NCBI RefSeq assembly: GCF_003696305.1
Contig: NZ_RFFK01000001.1
Span: forward strand, 496,001-560,000
Direction: 5' to 3'
DNA length: 64,000 bases
Source of the DNA: Pseudomonas sp. AOB-7
Lineage (GTDB): Bacteria > Pseudomonadota > Gammaproteobacteria > Pseudomonadales > Pseudomonadaceae
A model generated the notes under the pieces. It saw only the letters and a list, made by a program, of their open reading frames with translations, ran no database searches and was not told where the DNA came from. Within the stretch, counting starts at the first letter, position 1. Each line of letters starts with the position of its first letter. Shown here in pieces: positions 19,297 through 27,524 of this stretch. Both the position numbers and the translations under genes were made by a program.

Positions 19297-19590
19297 TTAT
19301 TCGCTCTTCTCGGCGCCGCACTTGCCCTCGCCGCATTTGCCTTCGCCGTCGGCCTTCATCTCGCCGCCGCATTTGCCCTCGCCACACTTGCCCTCGCCTT
19401 CGGCCTTCATCTCGCCGCCGCACTTGCCTTCGCCGCAGCTGCCCTCATGGCCCTTCTCGTGCGCGGCCAGACTGTAGCCGCTGGCGAGTTCCTCGGCGGC
19501 GAAGGGATTGCCCGCCGCCTGAGCGGTGAAGGCGACGGACGTGAGCAGCGCGGCGCCCAGGGTGGCGGTCAGGGTATTGAGCTGTTTCAT
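19297..19590 (-). CDS. hvfA: HvfA, signal-peptide RiPP precursor with EGKCG repeats
   Basis: A 97-residue precursor: signal peptide MKQLNTLTATLGAALLTSVA ending AQA at about residue 25, a short linker (NPFAAEELASGYSLAAHEK) and a Lys/Glu/Gly-rich tail with five EGKCG motifs and one EGSCG, six cysteines in all, arranged as repeated EGKCGEGKCGGEMKA units. Start chosen at MKQL because a GGAG site lies 8 bases upstream and longer reading lacks a signal. EGKCG is the modification motif of the Haemophilus copper-binding HvfA. The product is expected in the periplasm as a copper-buffering peptide. A metallothionein is the alternative reading, but the adjacent MNIO gene argues against it. Confidence 0.9.
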   Translation of the reverse strand: MKQLNTLTATLGAALLTSVAFTAQAAGNPFAAEELASGYSLAAHEKGHEGSCGEGKCGGEMKAEGEGKCGEGKCGGEMKADGEGKCGEGKCGAEKSE

Positions 19591-19904
19591 GGCAATTCTC
19601 CAGAAGTTTTCCTGCGTGGGGCCGGATTGGCACCCTCGCTGAAATGGACGGGGCGGCCTGCCTGGCGTTACAGCGCCGCCGGCTCTTTTTTCCGGGCCCA
19701 TGCAGGAAACACCGCTCGCGGCACGCCGGGACTATCGGCCGAGCCCTGCACCGCCAGGGTGCGCCGCCACATGCAGAAAAAATCCATGGACCTTTTGTCG
19801 ATAAATTTACTTTTTATATTTCAACAACTTAATTAATTACCCAGCTATTCATTGGCGTACTTCCTGCTTGCCATCACCGGCACAGTCCCCTAGGGTAGTT
19901 CGCC
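19591..19904. promoter_or_regulatory. Divergent intergenic region between hvfA and the MFS transporter
   Basis: A 314-bp gap without a credible gene. The half next to the MFS gene (about 19780-19860) is strikingly AT-rich and is the likely promoter for that gene; the hvfA side is GC-rich and holds a TCCGGGCCC-type stretch. No ORF here has a start signal. I saw no recognisable CueR- or CopR-type palindrome. Confidence 0.45.
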
Positions 19905-21155
19905 ATGTGGTCCCTGATTGCCCCCATCAGTTCATTGCTGAGCGGGGTCGCGTTACTCCTGCTTGGCAATGGTCTGCTCAACACCCTACTGACCCTGCGT
20001 GGCGTCGCCGAAGGCTACTCCACCACGATGCTCGGACTGATCATGTCCGGGTACTTCGTTGGGTTCCTCCTCGGTACCTGGCTGGCGACTCCGCTGGTCA
20101 AGCGCATCGGGCATATTCGCGCGTTCGCCTGTTGTGCCGCACTGGCTGCCATCGCCGCACTGCTCCATCTGCTGCTGATAAATCCCTGGGTCTGGCTGGG
20201 TCTGCGGGTGCTCTATGGCCTGGCGCTGGTGACGCTGTACATGGTCATCGAGAGCTGGCTCAACGCCCAGGCACCCAACGAGAAGCGCGGCCAGGTGTTC
20301 GCCGTGTACATGGCGGTCAACCTCGGCGCCCTGGCGCTGGCCCAGCAACTGCTGCACCTGGCCGACCCGGTGCAGTTCACCCTGTTCGCCATCGCCGCCA
20401 TCCTCATCAGCGCCGCGTTGATGCCCATTACCCTCACCCGTCAGGCACAGCCGAGCCTGCCGGAAACGCCGCCGAGCAACCTGCGCCAACTATGGAATAT
20501 TGCGCCGCTGGCGATAGTCGCCGCCGGCCTCTCCGGCCTTGCCATGGGCGGCTTCTGGGGCATGGCGCCGGTCTACGCCAGCCTGGCCGGCTTCGATACC
20601 TCCGGCGTCGGTCTGCTGATGACCGCGACCATTCTCGGTGGCGCCCTGCTGCAATGGCCCATCGGTATCTACTCGGATCGCCACGACCGGCGCCAGGTAC
20701 TGCTCTGGGTGGTGATACTGGCAGTCGCCCTGGCGCTGATCATGAGCCTGCTGCCAGCCGGCCCGTTGCTGCTCGGCGCGATCTTCATCTGGGGCGGCCT
20801 GGCCTTCGCCATCTACCCCATCGCCGTCGCGCAACTGATCGACCAGTTGCACAGCGACGAGATTCTTTCCGGCTCCGCCAGCTTACTGATGGTCAATGGC
20901 ATCGGCTCGGTGTGCGGGCCGCTATTGGCCGGCTTGCTGATGGAGCAGCTGGGTGCCAGCGCACTGCCGCTGTACTTCGCCTGCACCCTCGGCCTGCTGG
21001 CCGCCTACACCTTTTACCGGCTGCGCCATGTCAGCGATCTGGTCAGCGGCGACGCCGCGCACTTCACGCCCATGCTGCGCACCAGCCCCACGGTATTGGA
21101 GCTGATGCCCGATGCGCCGCCCCATGATTCGACGGAGGAGACGATTCAGTCCTGA
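19905..21155 (+). CDS. MFS transporter, YcaD-like
   Basis: A 416-residue twelve-helix major facilitator. The loop motif SDRHDRR (between helices 8 and 9) and LVKRIGH (between 2 and 3) match the family pattern; the C-terminal tail after helix 12 is cytoplasmic (about 40 residues). Of the sugar/unknown-substrate YcaD group. It stands just upstream of ggpPS in the same direction, separated by a MITE-like element, so a link to osmolyte handling is possible but not shown. Confidence 0.8.
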   Translation: MWSLIAPISSLLSGVALLLLGNGLLNTLLTLRGVAEGYSTTMLGLIMSGYFVGFLLGTWLATPLVKRIGHIRAFACCAALAAIAALLHLLLINPWVWLGLRVLYGLALVTLYMVIESWLNAQAPNEKRGQVFAVYMAVNLGALALAQQLLHLADPVQFTLFAIAAILISAALMPITLTRQAQPSLPETPPSNLRQLWNIAPLAIVAAGLSGLAMGGFWGMAPVYASLAGFDTSGVGLLMTATILGGALLQWPIGIYSDRHDRRQVLLWVVILAVALALIMSLLPAGPLLLGAIFIWGGLAFAIYPIAVAQLIDQLHSDEILSGSASLLMVNGIGSVCGPLLAGLLMEQLGASALPLYFACTLGLLAAYTFYRLRHVSDLVSGDAAHFTPMLRTSPTVLELMPDAPPHDSTEETIQS

Positions 21156-21161
21156 AGTCAT

Positions 21162-21303
21162 AGAACCTGTTCAAAGACTCGCGAGCTAGAGCCAGGCAAG
21201 GCGAAGTCGAGCGAAGAAGCGGAGTTTACGTGCTGTAAATGAGCATTCTGAGCTCGACTTCAACGCAGCATGGCCGACGCGCAGCAGTCTTTGGACGGGT
21301 TCT
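21162..21303. mobile_element. MITE-like element with 18-bp terminal inverted repeats
   Basis: A 142-bp non-coding element. The ends AGAACCTGTTCAAAGACT (21162-21179) and AGTCTTTGGACGGGTTCT (21286-21303) are inverted repeats with two mismatches. It contains no transposase, so it would move only in trans. No clear target-site duplication was seen. Located between the MFS gene and ggpPS, where it could carry promoter or terminator activity. Confidence 0.6.
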
Positions 21304-21413
21304 TAAAGGCTGCTTCGGCAAGGCCTTGAGCCTACCCCAAGCAGCCAGAAACCCGGCCCGTCGGCCGCGCGCATTCGCGCCAAACCGCAGCGGCCACTTC
21401 TGGAGAAACAACG

Positions 21414-23672
21414 ATGCTATTAGCTACCGATCTGGATGGAACCTTTCTCGCTGGCGACCCCGAAGATCGCCTGAGCCTTTATCAGACCATCGCCGCCCAC
21501 CCCGAGATCAAGCTCGCCTATGTCACCGGGCGCAGCCTGGAGGCGGTATTGCCGCTGCTGGCCGACCCGACGCTGCCGCAGCCGGATTACATCATCGCCG
21601 ACGTCGGCGCGACTCTGGTGCATGGCGACAGCCTGCAACCGATCCAACAGCTGCAAAGCGTGGTCGATGCCCGCTGGCCCGGCGAAACCCAGGTAGCCAG
21701 CGTCATCGAGCCGTTCGGCCTGGAGCGTCAGGACGTGCCGCAGGCGCGCCGCTGCTCCTACTTCTGCACGCCTGAACAGGCGGCCAACCCGGCGCTGCGC
21801 GAAATTGCCGACGAGCTGGGCTGCGACCTGCTGTACTCCGCCGAGCTGTACCTGGACTTCCTGCCCAAGGGCGTGAACAAGGGCAGCAGCCTGCAGGCCC
21901 TGGCCGACTGGCTGGAGCTGGACCACGACCAGGTACTGGCAGCCGGCGATACGCTCAACGACCTGTCCATGCTCAGCGCCAGTTTCCACGGTGTATGCGT
22001 CGGCCAGTCGGAAACCGCACTGCTGGAAGCCACCGCCAACCACTCGCGCACCCTGCATGCCAGCCGCCCTGGCTGCGGCGGCATTCTCGAAGCCTTCGCC
22101 CATTTCGGCTTTCTCGGCGAGCACGGCATCGCAGCCGAACGTCGCCAGGCCGCGCAACCGGGCAAGGCCGAACTGGTGATGGTCTATCACCGCCTGCCTT
22201 ATGAGGAATACCGCAATGCCGCCGGCAAGCTGCAGCGTCGCCGCCCCACCTCGCCCAACGGCATCATTCCCACCCTGCTCAGCTTCTTCGGCGACGGCCG
22301 TCCCGGCTCCTGGGTGGCCTGGGCCGTACACGAGGACGGCGATGAGCCGTTCGACAGCCACACCACGGTGGACGCCGAACGTTATCCCAAGCTCACCGCC
22401 GCGCGGGTCAAGCTGAGCAAGGAAGAAGTCGACATCTTCTACAAGCGCTTCTCCAAGGAAGCCTTCTGGCCGACCCTGCATACGTTCTGGGAACGCGCGA
22501 TATTCAACGAGGACGACTGGCAGGTGTTCCTCAAGGTCAACCGCGCCTTCGCCGAACGCACGGCGCTGGAGGCCGCCGAAGGCGCCATCGTCTGGCTGCA
22601 CGACTACAACCTGTGGATGGTGCCAGCCTACCTGCGCGAGCTGCGCCCGGACCTGCGCATCGCTTTCTTCCACCACACCTACTTCCCCTCGGCCGACGTG
22701 TTCAACGTGCTGCCCTGGCGCCGGCAGATCGTCGGCAGCCTGCTGCAGTGCGACTACATCGGCTTTCATATTCCGCGTCAGGTGGAGAACTTCGTCGACG
22801 TCGCCCGTGGTGTGTTCCCGCTCAAGACCCTGGAGCGGCAGAGCTGCGCGCCGCGCTTCATCACCTATGGCTGCGCCGTGGGTCTGGAGCGCATGACCAC
22901 CGCGCTGGACACCGGCACCCGCCAGGTCAGGCTCGGCGCGCATCCGGTGGGCCTGGACATCGACCGTGTGCGCAATGCCCTGGAAGCGCCAAAGATTCGC
23001 CAGCTGATGGCCCACCTGCGGGAGGAGATGCAGGGCGTGAAGCTGATCCTCTCGGTGGAGCGCCTCGACTACACCAAGGGCATCCTGGAAAAGCTCAACG
23101 CCTACGAGCGGCTGCTGGCCGACAACCCGGAGCTGCTGGGCAAGGTCACCCTGGTCAGCGTGTGCGTGCCGGCAGCCAAGGAAATGACCATCTACGACGA
23201 GCTGCAAACGCAGATCGAACAGGCAGTCGGTCGCATCAACGGCCGTTTCGCCCGCATCGGCTGGACGCCGCTGCAGTTCTTCTTCCGCAGCCTGCCCTTC
23301 GAGGAAGTCAGCGCCTGGTACGCCATGGCCGATGTCATGTGGATCACCCCGCTGCGCGATGGCCTCAACCTGGTAGCCAAGGAGTTCGTCGCCGCGCAAG
23401 GCCTGCTCGGTGGACGTGGCGTGCTGGTGCTGTCGGAGTTCGCCGGCGCGGCGGCCGAGCTCAAGGGCGCGCTGCTGACCAACCCGCACGATCCGGCCGA
23501 CCTGGCGCAGACCTGCTACCTGGCGCTGAACCTGCCCGCAAGCGAGGCCCAGGCCCGTCTGCGCGAGCTGTTCGATATCGTCTGCTTCAACGACATCCGC
23601 CGCTGGGGCGAGGAGTTTCTCGCCGGGGTCGAACCGTTGCAGGAAAGCGAGGTGCTGGAGCTGGCCGGTTGA
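21414..23672 (+). CDS. ggpPS: Bifunctional glucosylglycerol-phosphate phosphatase/synthase (GgpPS type)
   Basis: A 752-residue fusion. Residues 1-~235 are a HAD phosphatase of the sucrose-phosphatase kind, with Asp6 and Asp8 in LLATDLDGTFL and the later AAGDTLNDLSML; from about 250 the protein is a GT20 glycosyltransferase (WLHDYNLWMVPAYLRELRPD, FFHHTYFPSADVF, VERLDYTKGILEKLNAYERL, WITPLRDGLNLVAKEFVAAQ). Known: fused HAD-GT20 proteins in heterotrophic bacteria such as a Pseudomonas sp. make glucosylglycerol from ADP-glucose and glycerol-3-phosphate. Trehalose-6-phosphate synthase is the alternative, but OtsA is shorter, lacks the N-terminal HAD domain and starts with the glycosyltransferase. 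Product: an osmolyte in the cytoplasm. Confidence 0.85.
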   Translation: MLLATDLDGTFLAGDPEDRLSLYQTIAAHPEIKLAYVTGRSLEAVLPLLADPTLPQPDYIIADVGATLVHGDSLQPIQQLQSVVDARWPGETQVASVIEPFGLERQDVPQARRCSYFCTPEQAANPALREIADELGCDLLYSAELYLDFLPKGVNKGSSLQALADWLELDHDQVLAAGDTLNDLSMLSASFHGVCVGQSETALLEATANHSRTLHASRPGCGGILEAFAHFGFLGEHGIAAERRQAAQPGKAELVMVYHRLPYEEYRNAAGKLQRRRPTSPNGIIPTLLSFFGDGRPGSWVAWAVHEDGDEPFDSHTTVDAERYPKLTAARVKLSKEEVDIFYKRFSKEAFWPTLHTFWERAIFNEDDWQVFLKVNRAFAERTALEAAEGAIVWLHDYNLWMVPAYLRELRPDLRIAFFHHTYFPSADVFNVLPWRRQIVGSLLQCDYIGFHIPRQVENFVDVARGVFPLKTLERQSCAPRFITYGCAVGLERMTTALDTGTRQVRLGAHPVGLDIDRVRNALEAPKIRQLMAHLREEMQGVKLILSVERLDYTKGILEKLNAYERLLADNPELLGKVTLVSVCVPAAKEMTIYDELQTQIEQAVGRINGRFARIGWTPLQFFFRSLPFEEVSAWYAMADVMWITPLRDGLNLVAKEFVAAQGLLGGRGVLVLSEFAGAAAELKGALLTNPHDPADLAQTCYLALNLPASEAQARLRELFDIVCFNDIRRWGEEFLAGVEPLQESEVLELAG

Positions 23673-23767
23673 ATCCGTTGCTGCGCACGGCCCAGGCGAC
23701 CGCGCGCCACCCTACGGATGGCCGACACCCTCCATAGGGTGCGCCGGAAAACGCGCGTCTCCCCGGC

Positions 23768-24088
23768 TCAGTACCCCCCACCGCCGCGTCCCGGCTTGCC
23801 GTACTTCTTGTTCAGGCCAGGCGGCACGCCTTTGGGTCCCTTGGCCCAGGGGCCGTCGTGCCGGCCGGAGGAATACCAGTGGTTGTCGTGCCAGCGGTAA
23901 TAGATGTGGTCGCGGTAGTACAGGTGCGGCCAGCCGATGACCACATAGGCGTCGATACCCGGATCCCAGCGCCACTCGACGTGAGGTGGTGGCGCATAGT
24001 ACGGAGGCGGACGGTGCCCGCCGACGTGCACGCTGCAGGCCGTCAGCGGCACCGCCAGGCCCACCAGCAGCAGATAGCGCAGTTTCAT
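23768..24088 (-). CDS. Tyr/Pro/Gly-rich outer-membrane lipoprotein (hypothetical)
   Basis: A 106-residue protein with a lipoprotein signal (MKLRYLLLVGLAVPLTAC, lipobox LTAC; Cys18) and a mature part dominated by Tyr, His, Trp, Pro and Gly (HLYYRDHIYYRWHDNHWYSS). Such Y/W/H-rich lipoproteins are widespread in Pseudomonas and of unknown function. Start chosen at MKLRY because it directly gives the lipoprotein signal; longer reading upstream is unlikely. Convergent with ggpPS. Confidence 0.75.
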   Translation of the reverse strand: MKLRYLLLVGLAVPLTACSVHVGGHRPPPYYAPPPHVEWRWDPGIDAYVVIGWPHLYYRDHIYYRWHDNHWYSSGRHDGPWAKGPKGVPPGLNKKYGKPGRGGGGY

Positions 24089-24248
24089 CGCGAAGCCCTC
24101 TTGCCGGCCCTGTCTTGAGCTTAGACCTCGGCTGCTTCGCGCGGTTTTCAGGCGACCTGGGGGCCAGGCGGGCAGCGCGCCCCGCGACATGCGCGGGCCG
24201 ACACCGCCCGAGGTGACGCGGGGCCGACCCGGTCGGCCTCGGTCCGGC

Positions 24249-24668
24249 TCAACCCTGCTGGCTATCCACCGCGCAGTTGATCATCCAGGACACACCGAAA
24301 CGGTCGGTGAGCATGGCAAAACGCGTGGCCCAGAAGGTGGCCTGCAACTCCATCTGCACCGAACCGCCAGCCGACAGCGCGGCGTATAGGCGCTCGGCCT
24401 CGGGCACGTTGTCCACCTGCAGCGAAACGGAACAGCCCTTGATGCCCTCATAGGGGTACTGCGGCAGATTGTCGGAGGCCATCAGCAACTGGTCGCCGAC
24501 CGTCAGGCACACATGCATGATGCGTTGCTGGTACTCGGCCGGAACCTGCATATCCTCCGGGCTGTCGGCGTAGCGCATCATCTCCAGCTGGCCGCCGAAA
24601 ACTTCCGCGTAGCGGTTGAAGGCGGCCTCGCACTGGCCGTCGAACATCAGATAGGTATGAATCTTCAT
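24249..24668 (-). CDS. VOC family protein (PhnB/glyoxalase-like)
   Basis: A 139-residue vicinal-oxygen-chelate fold protein starting MKIHTYLMFDGQCEAAFNRY and ending with RFAMLTDRFGVSWMINC, as in the 3-demethylubiquinone-9 methyltransferase-like/PhnB group. The AAGGAG site 9 bases before the ATG fixes the start. It follows the YCII-domain gene by 13 bp on the same strand; VOC plus YCII pairs are frequent in soil bacteria and often accompany ECF sigma factors. Substrate unknown. Confidence 0.85.
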   Translation of the reverse strand: MKIHTYLMFDGQCEAAFNRYAEVFGGQLEMMRYADSPEDMQVPAEYQQRIMHVCLTVGDQLLMASDNLPQYPYEGIKGCSVSLQVDNVPEAERLYAALSAGGSVQMELQATFWATRFAMLTDRFGVSWMINCAVDSQQG

Positions 24669-24681
24669 CACAGCACTCTCC

Positions 24682-25107
24682 TTAGTTTTCAATACCGATG
24701 CGCGCGCGAATGCGGTCTTCCTGCTCGCGCAATTCGGGGGTGAACTCTTCGCCGAAATCCTCGGCCTCGAATATCTGGCGGATCTCGATCTCGGAATCGC
24801 CGGGCATCGGGTTGGGGCAGCGCTTGACCCACTCGATGCATTCGGCGAGCGAGGCCACCCGGAAGATCCAGAAGCCGGCGATCAGCTCCTTGGTTTCCGC
24901 GAAGGGGCCGTCGATCACCGTGCGCTGACTGCCGGCAAAGCGCACCCGCGCGCCCTTGCTGCTGGGCTGCAGACCTTCGCCGGCGAGCATCACGCCGGCC
25001 TCCACCAGTTCCTCGTTGTAGCGCCCCATCGCCGCCAGCAGCTCCTCGCTGGGCATCACACCGGCTTCGGAATCCGCGGTGGCCTTGACTATCACCATGA
25101 AACGCAT
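24682..25107 (-). CDS. YCII-related domain protein
   Basis: A 141-residue ferredoxin-fold protein starting MRFMVIVKATADSEAG, with DGPFAETKELIAGFWIF and a central Arg/His-poor active region, matching the YCII (DGPF) family. Known members are small, mostly of unknown function; some relatives cleave chlorinated lactones. Preceded by an AAGGAG site and followed closely by the VOC gene, so they form an operon. No ECF sigma gene is adjacent here, unlike many such pairs. Confidence 0.85.
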   Translation of the reverse strand: MRFMVIVKATADSEAGVMPSEELLAAMGRYNEELVEAGVMLAGEGLQPSSKGARVRFAGSQRTVIDGPFAETKELIAGFWIFRVASLAECIEWVKRCPNPMPGDSEIEIRQIFEAEDFGEEFTPELREQEDRIRARIGIEN

Positions 25108-25235
25108 CGCCTTTCTCCTTGTTCGAGTCGAAGTAGCGCAGGGGTCTCCCTACGGCTGACACTGAACCCATGGCTGGGGTTCTGAAGACTAGTCGAGCGG
25201 GCGATGGACGAATCGACAGTGATCGGAAAAAAATG

Positions 25236-25979
25236 TCAGGCCAGCTGCAAGGCGCGCCTCACCGCGTCGAGAAAGGCCTGCGGCCGCTCCAGCATCGGCA
25301 GGTGGCCGGCGTCGGCGATCTGCGTCTGGCTGGCGGCGGCCTGCTCGGCCCAGGCCGGCACGTGCCAGCCGGCGCGCGAACGGGCGCCAGCCAGCAGATG
25401 CACGGGATGGCTGGCGAAGACCCGGCGCAGGCCGTCGCGATAGCCGTCCGGGGCGGTCAGCGCCACCACCGAACAGGCCATGGCCTGCAGCGTGCTGGCC
25501 GGCTGCTGGGCCAGCCAGCGCTCGGCTATACCCAGGCTGCGAGCATCGACGGCGACCCCGGCACGCGCCAGCCAGGCGCCCGGATCGGCGCGAAAACCAT
25601 CGAGCATTGCCTCGGCTTCGAGCGCCGACATACGCGCCACCGCCGCCGACCAGAAGGCGTCGTCCAGGCTGAAATTGCCCTCCACGCTGACCAGGCTGCG
25701 CACCCGCTCGCCATGGGCCTGGGCGAACAGCATGGCGACCGCCCCGCCCACCGAATGACCGACCAGATGCACCGCCTCGCCGGGAAACTGCTCCTCGATC
25801 ACGCGATACAGATGCTCGACCTGCGCGGGCAGATCGATGGCCTCGGCCGGCACCTGGCGCTGCGCGCCGTAGCCGAGCAGATCGGGCGCCAACGCCCGCC
25901 CCGGAGCGAAAGCGGCGCACAGCTCGGGTAGCTGCAGGCTGCCGATCAGGCCGTGGATAAAGACGACGGGAGTCTGCAT
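25236..25979 (-). CDS. Alpha/beta-fold hydrolase (intact copy)
   Basis: A 247-residue alpha/beta hydrolase: oxyanion region VVFIHGLIGS, nucleophile elbow VGHSVGGA with the catalytic Ser, and a C-terminal catalytic His in DAGHLPMLERP. Start MQTPVVFIHG has an AAAGGA site 9 bases upstream. Substrate unknown; most similar in style to small ester or lactone hydrolases. The first 250 bp of this gene plus 165 bp of upstream DNA occur again, mutated, at 41.4-41.9 kb (see repeats). Confidence 0.85.
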   Translation of the reverse strand: MQTPVVFIHGLIGSLQLPELCAAFAPGRALAPDLLGYGAQRQVPAEAIDLPAQVEHLYRVIEEQFPGEAVHLVGHSVGGAVAMLFAQAHGERVRSLVSVEGNFSLDDAFWSAAVARMSALEAEAMLDGFRADPGAWLARAGVAVDARSLGIAERWLAQQPASTLQAMACSVVALTAPDGYRDGLRRVFASHPVHLLAGARSRAGWHVPAWAEQAAASQTQIADAGHLPMLERPQAFLDAVRRALQLA

Positions 25980-26144
25980 GGCGAAATCCTTTCTGGGCCA
26001 TGGAACGAAGCGCCGAGCATAACCCCGTAACGGGCGCCGTGCGCACCGGTACGGGCAACCAGGGCATGCGGATGCTGGCGACGCTGGCCATCCGATCTGG
26101 CGGGCGCAAGGAGCCATCATCAAGGGCCGGAAGCGCCCGATATC
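25665..26144. repeat. Left copy of a ~480-bp direct repeat bounding the ddd segment
   Basis: Covers the 5' part of the hydrolase gene and its upstream region. It matches 41431-41922 in the same orientation with scattered substitutions and small indels, roughly 10 percent divergence by eye. The two copies bound a segment of about 15.3 kb. Confidence 0.85.
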
Positions 26145-26195
26145 CTTTGGCCGCGACAGGCGCGACCATTAGCGGACTCTCCGGCTGGACGGTAC

Positions 26196-26219
26196 GACCA
26201 GTGCCGATTGGCACTGGTC
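26196..26219. terminator. Perfect 10-bp stem downstream of the first SDR gene
   Basis: GACCAGTGCC and GGCACTGGTC with a GATT loop, 15 bp after the SDR stop (minus strand). There is no T-run on either side, so it may end transcripts weakly or stabilise them. Confidence 0.45.
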
Positions 26220-26234
26220 GCCATCTTCGCTGGA

Positions 26235-26999
26235 TCAACCGGCCGTAACGGTCATGCCGCCATCTGCCATGACCACCGATCCGACGATGAAGCTGGCCCG
26301 ATCCGAGGCGAGGAATGCCACCACCTCGGCGATCTCCTCCGGTTGAGCCGCACGGCCGATGGGGGCGGCCTCGCCATGCTGCGCCAGGAAACCCGGGCCA
26401 TCCTCGACCACGTCGTTGAGGATGTTGGTGATGACGTCGCCGACGCCGATGGCATTGACCCGGATGCCGTGCTCGATGGCTTCGAGTGCCAGGGTGCGGG
26501 TCAGCTGAGCCAGCGCGCCCTTGGAGGCGGTGTACGCAGCAATGGTCGGGAAGGCGAAGTAGGAGGCGTAGGAGGCGATGTTGATGATGGCGCCCGACTT
26601 GTTCGGCATCATTGCCTTGACCGCCTCGCGGGAATGCAGGAAGGCCGCGGTGGCGTTCACCGCCTGGATACGCTCCCAGTCTTCGCGCGTCATATCGATC
26701 ACCAGCTTGTTGATGATGATGCCGGCGTTGTTGACCAGGATGTCCAGCCGGCCGAACTTCTCCACAGCCAGCCCGACGGCGCGCTCGGCGGCTCCGTCCT
26801 CGGTGATGTCAGCCACCAGCGGCACCAGCCCTGGGCGAGCGAGCTCCTCAACGGCAGGGTTAAGGTCCTCGGCGATGACCTTGGCTCCCCTCGCGTGCAG
26901 CATCAGTGCGATGGCCTTGCCGATACCGCTGGCTGCACCGGTAACCAGTGCAACTTTGCCGGCGACCTCTTGGATAACGGTGTTGTTGATAACAGTCAT
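26235..26999 (-). CDS. Short-chain dehydrogenase/reductase (SDR), classical
   Basis: A 254-residue NAD(P)-dependent oxidoreductase. Cofactor motif TGAASGIG near residue 19, NNAG, catalytic Ser in NIASYASYFAF and the YTASK catalytic pair; the C-terminal VGSVVMADGGMTV closes the fold. Start at MTVINN with an AAGGAG site 7 bases upstream. Substrate unknown. First gene inside the repeat-bounded segment; transcribed away from the AraC-type gene that follows, which may regulate it. Confidence 0.85.
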   Translation of the reverse strand: MTVINNTVIQEVAGKVALVTGAASGIGKAIALMLHARGAKVIAEDLNPAVEELARPGLVPLVADITEDGAAERAVGLAVEKFGRLDILVNNAGIIINKLVIDMTREDWERIQAVNATAAFLHSREAVKAMMPNKSGAIINIASYASYFAFPTIAAYTASKGALAQLTRTLALEAIEHGIRVNAIGVGDVITNILNDVVEDGPGFLAQHGEAAPIGRAAQPEEIAEVVAFLASDRASFIVGSVVMADGGMTVTAG

Positions 27000-27524
27000 G
27001 GTGATCTCCTTCGTCACGAGCCAGCGAGAAATTCGCGGCCCAGCACCCTCAGGCGCTGTCGTTTTCGACAGGCTCACTGTCTCGCAATGCCATGAGTCGG
27101 GCTTTGGGGTAATTGCCGGCAATGTCGGAGTTTTGCGCTGAACTGGTCCTGTTGGAGAAGGGCTGCTGCGCCTGTATTTCCCTGTGGGCAAGCGAGTGTT
27201 CACGGCCTGTCGTTGAGCCCGGGATAAGATGGGATCAACGTTCGAGGGAAGAGAAATGATTCAGGGCCGGCCCCCTGCGCTGGCGAGCGCTGAGATCAAG
27301 GCTGAAGGGACGAATCTATCAACAGGCTTATGTTCTGTTCGTGCGCGTCGAAAACGGCAAGCCGGCTTCCAGCCACGCATGCCTCGATCCGGCCAGGGCT
27401 GCGATCGCCCTGGACGCACCAGAGTCGGGCTGGTGGACCGAGCGCTGCAACCTGCTCGAAAACGGCGCGCTGCGTTACCCTAACGGTGCCGCCCCCTGCG
27501 CGGGGCATCGCCGATGGAGAACCT
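27000..27524. other. Long intergenic region between divergent SDR and araC genes
   Basis: A 525-bp stretch with no ORF that has a start signal or recognisable protein. Short frames here lack family motifs and I do not call them. It must hold the SDR promoter and the regulator promoter. The right half (about 27330-27510) has more coding-like composition and could be the decayed remnant of a small gene, which I cannot identify. Confidence 0.4.

Noticed and set aside
19297..19590. Metallothionein for the Cys-rich peptide
   Set aside because: It has a signal peptide, EGKCG repeats and adjacent MNIO/DUF2063 genes, which fit a modified RiPP.
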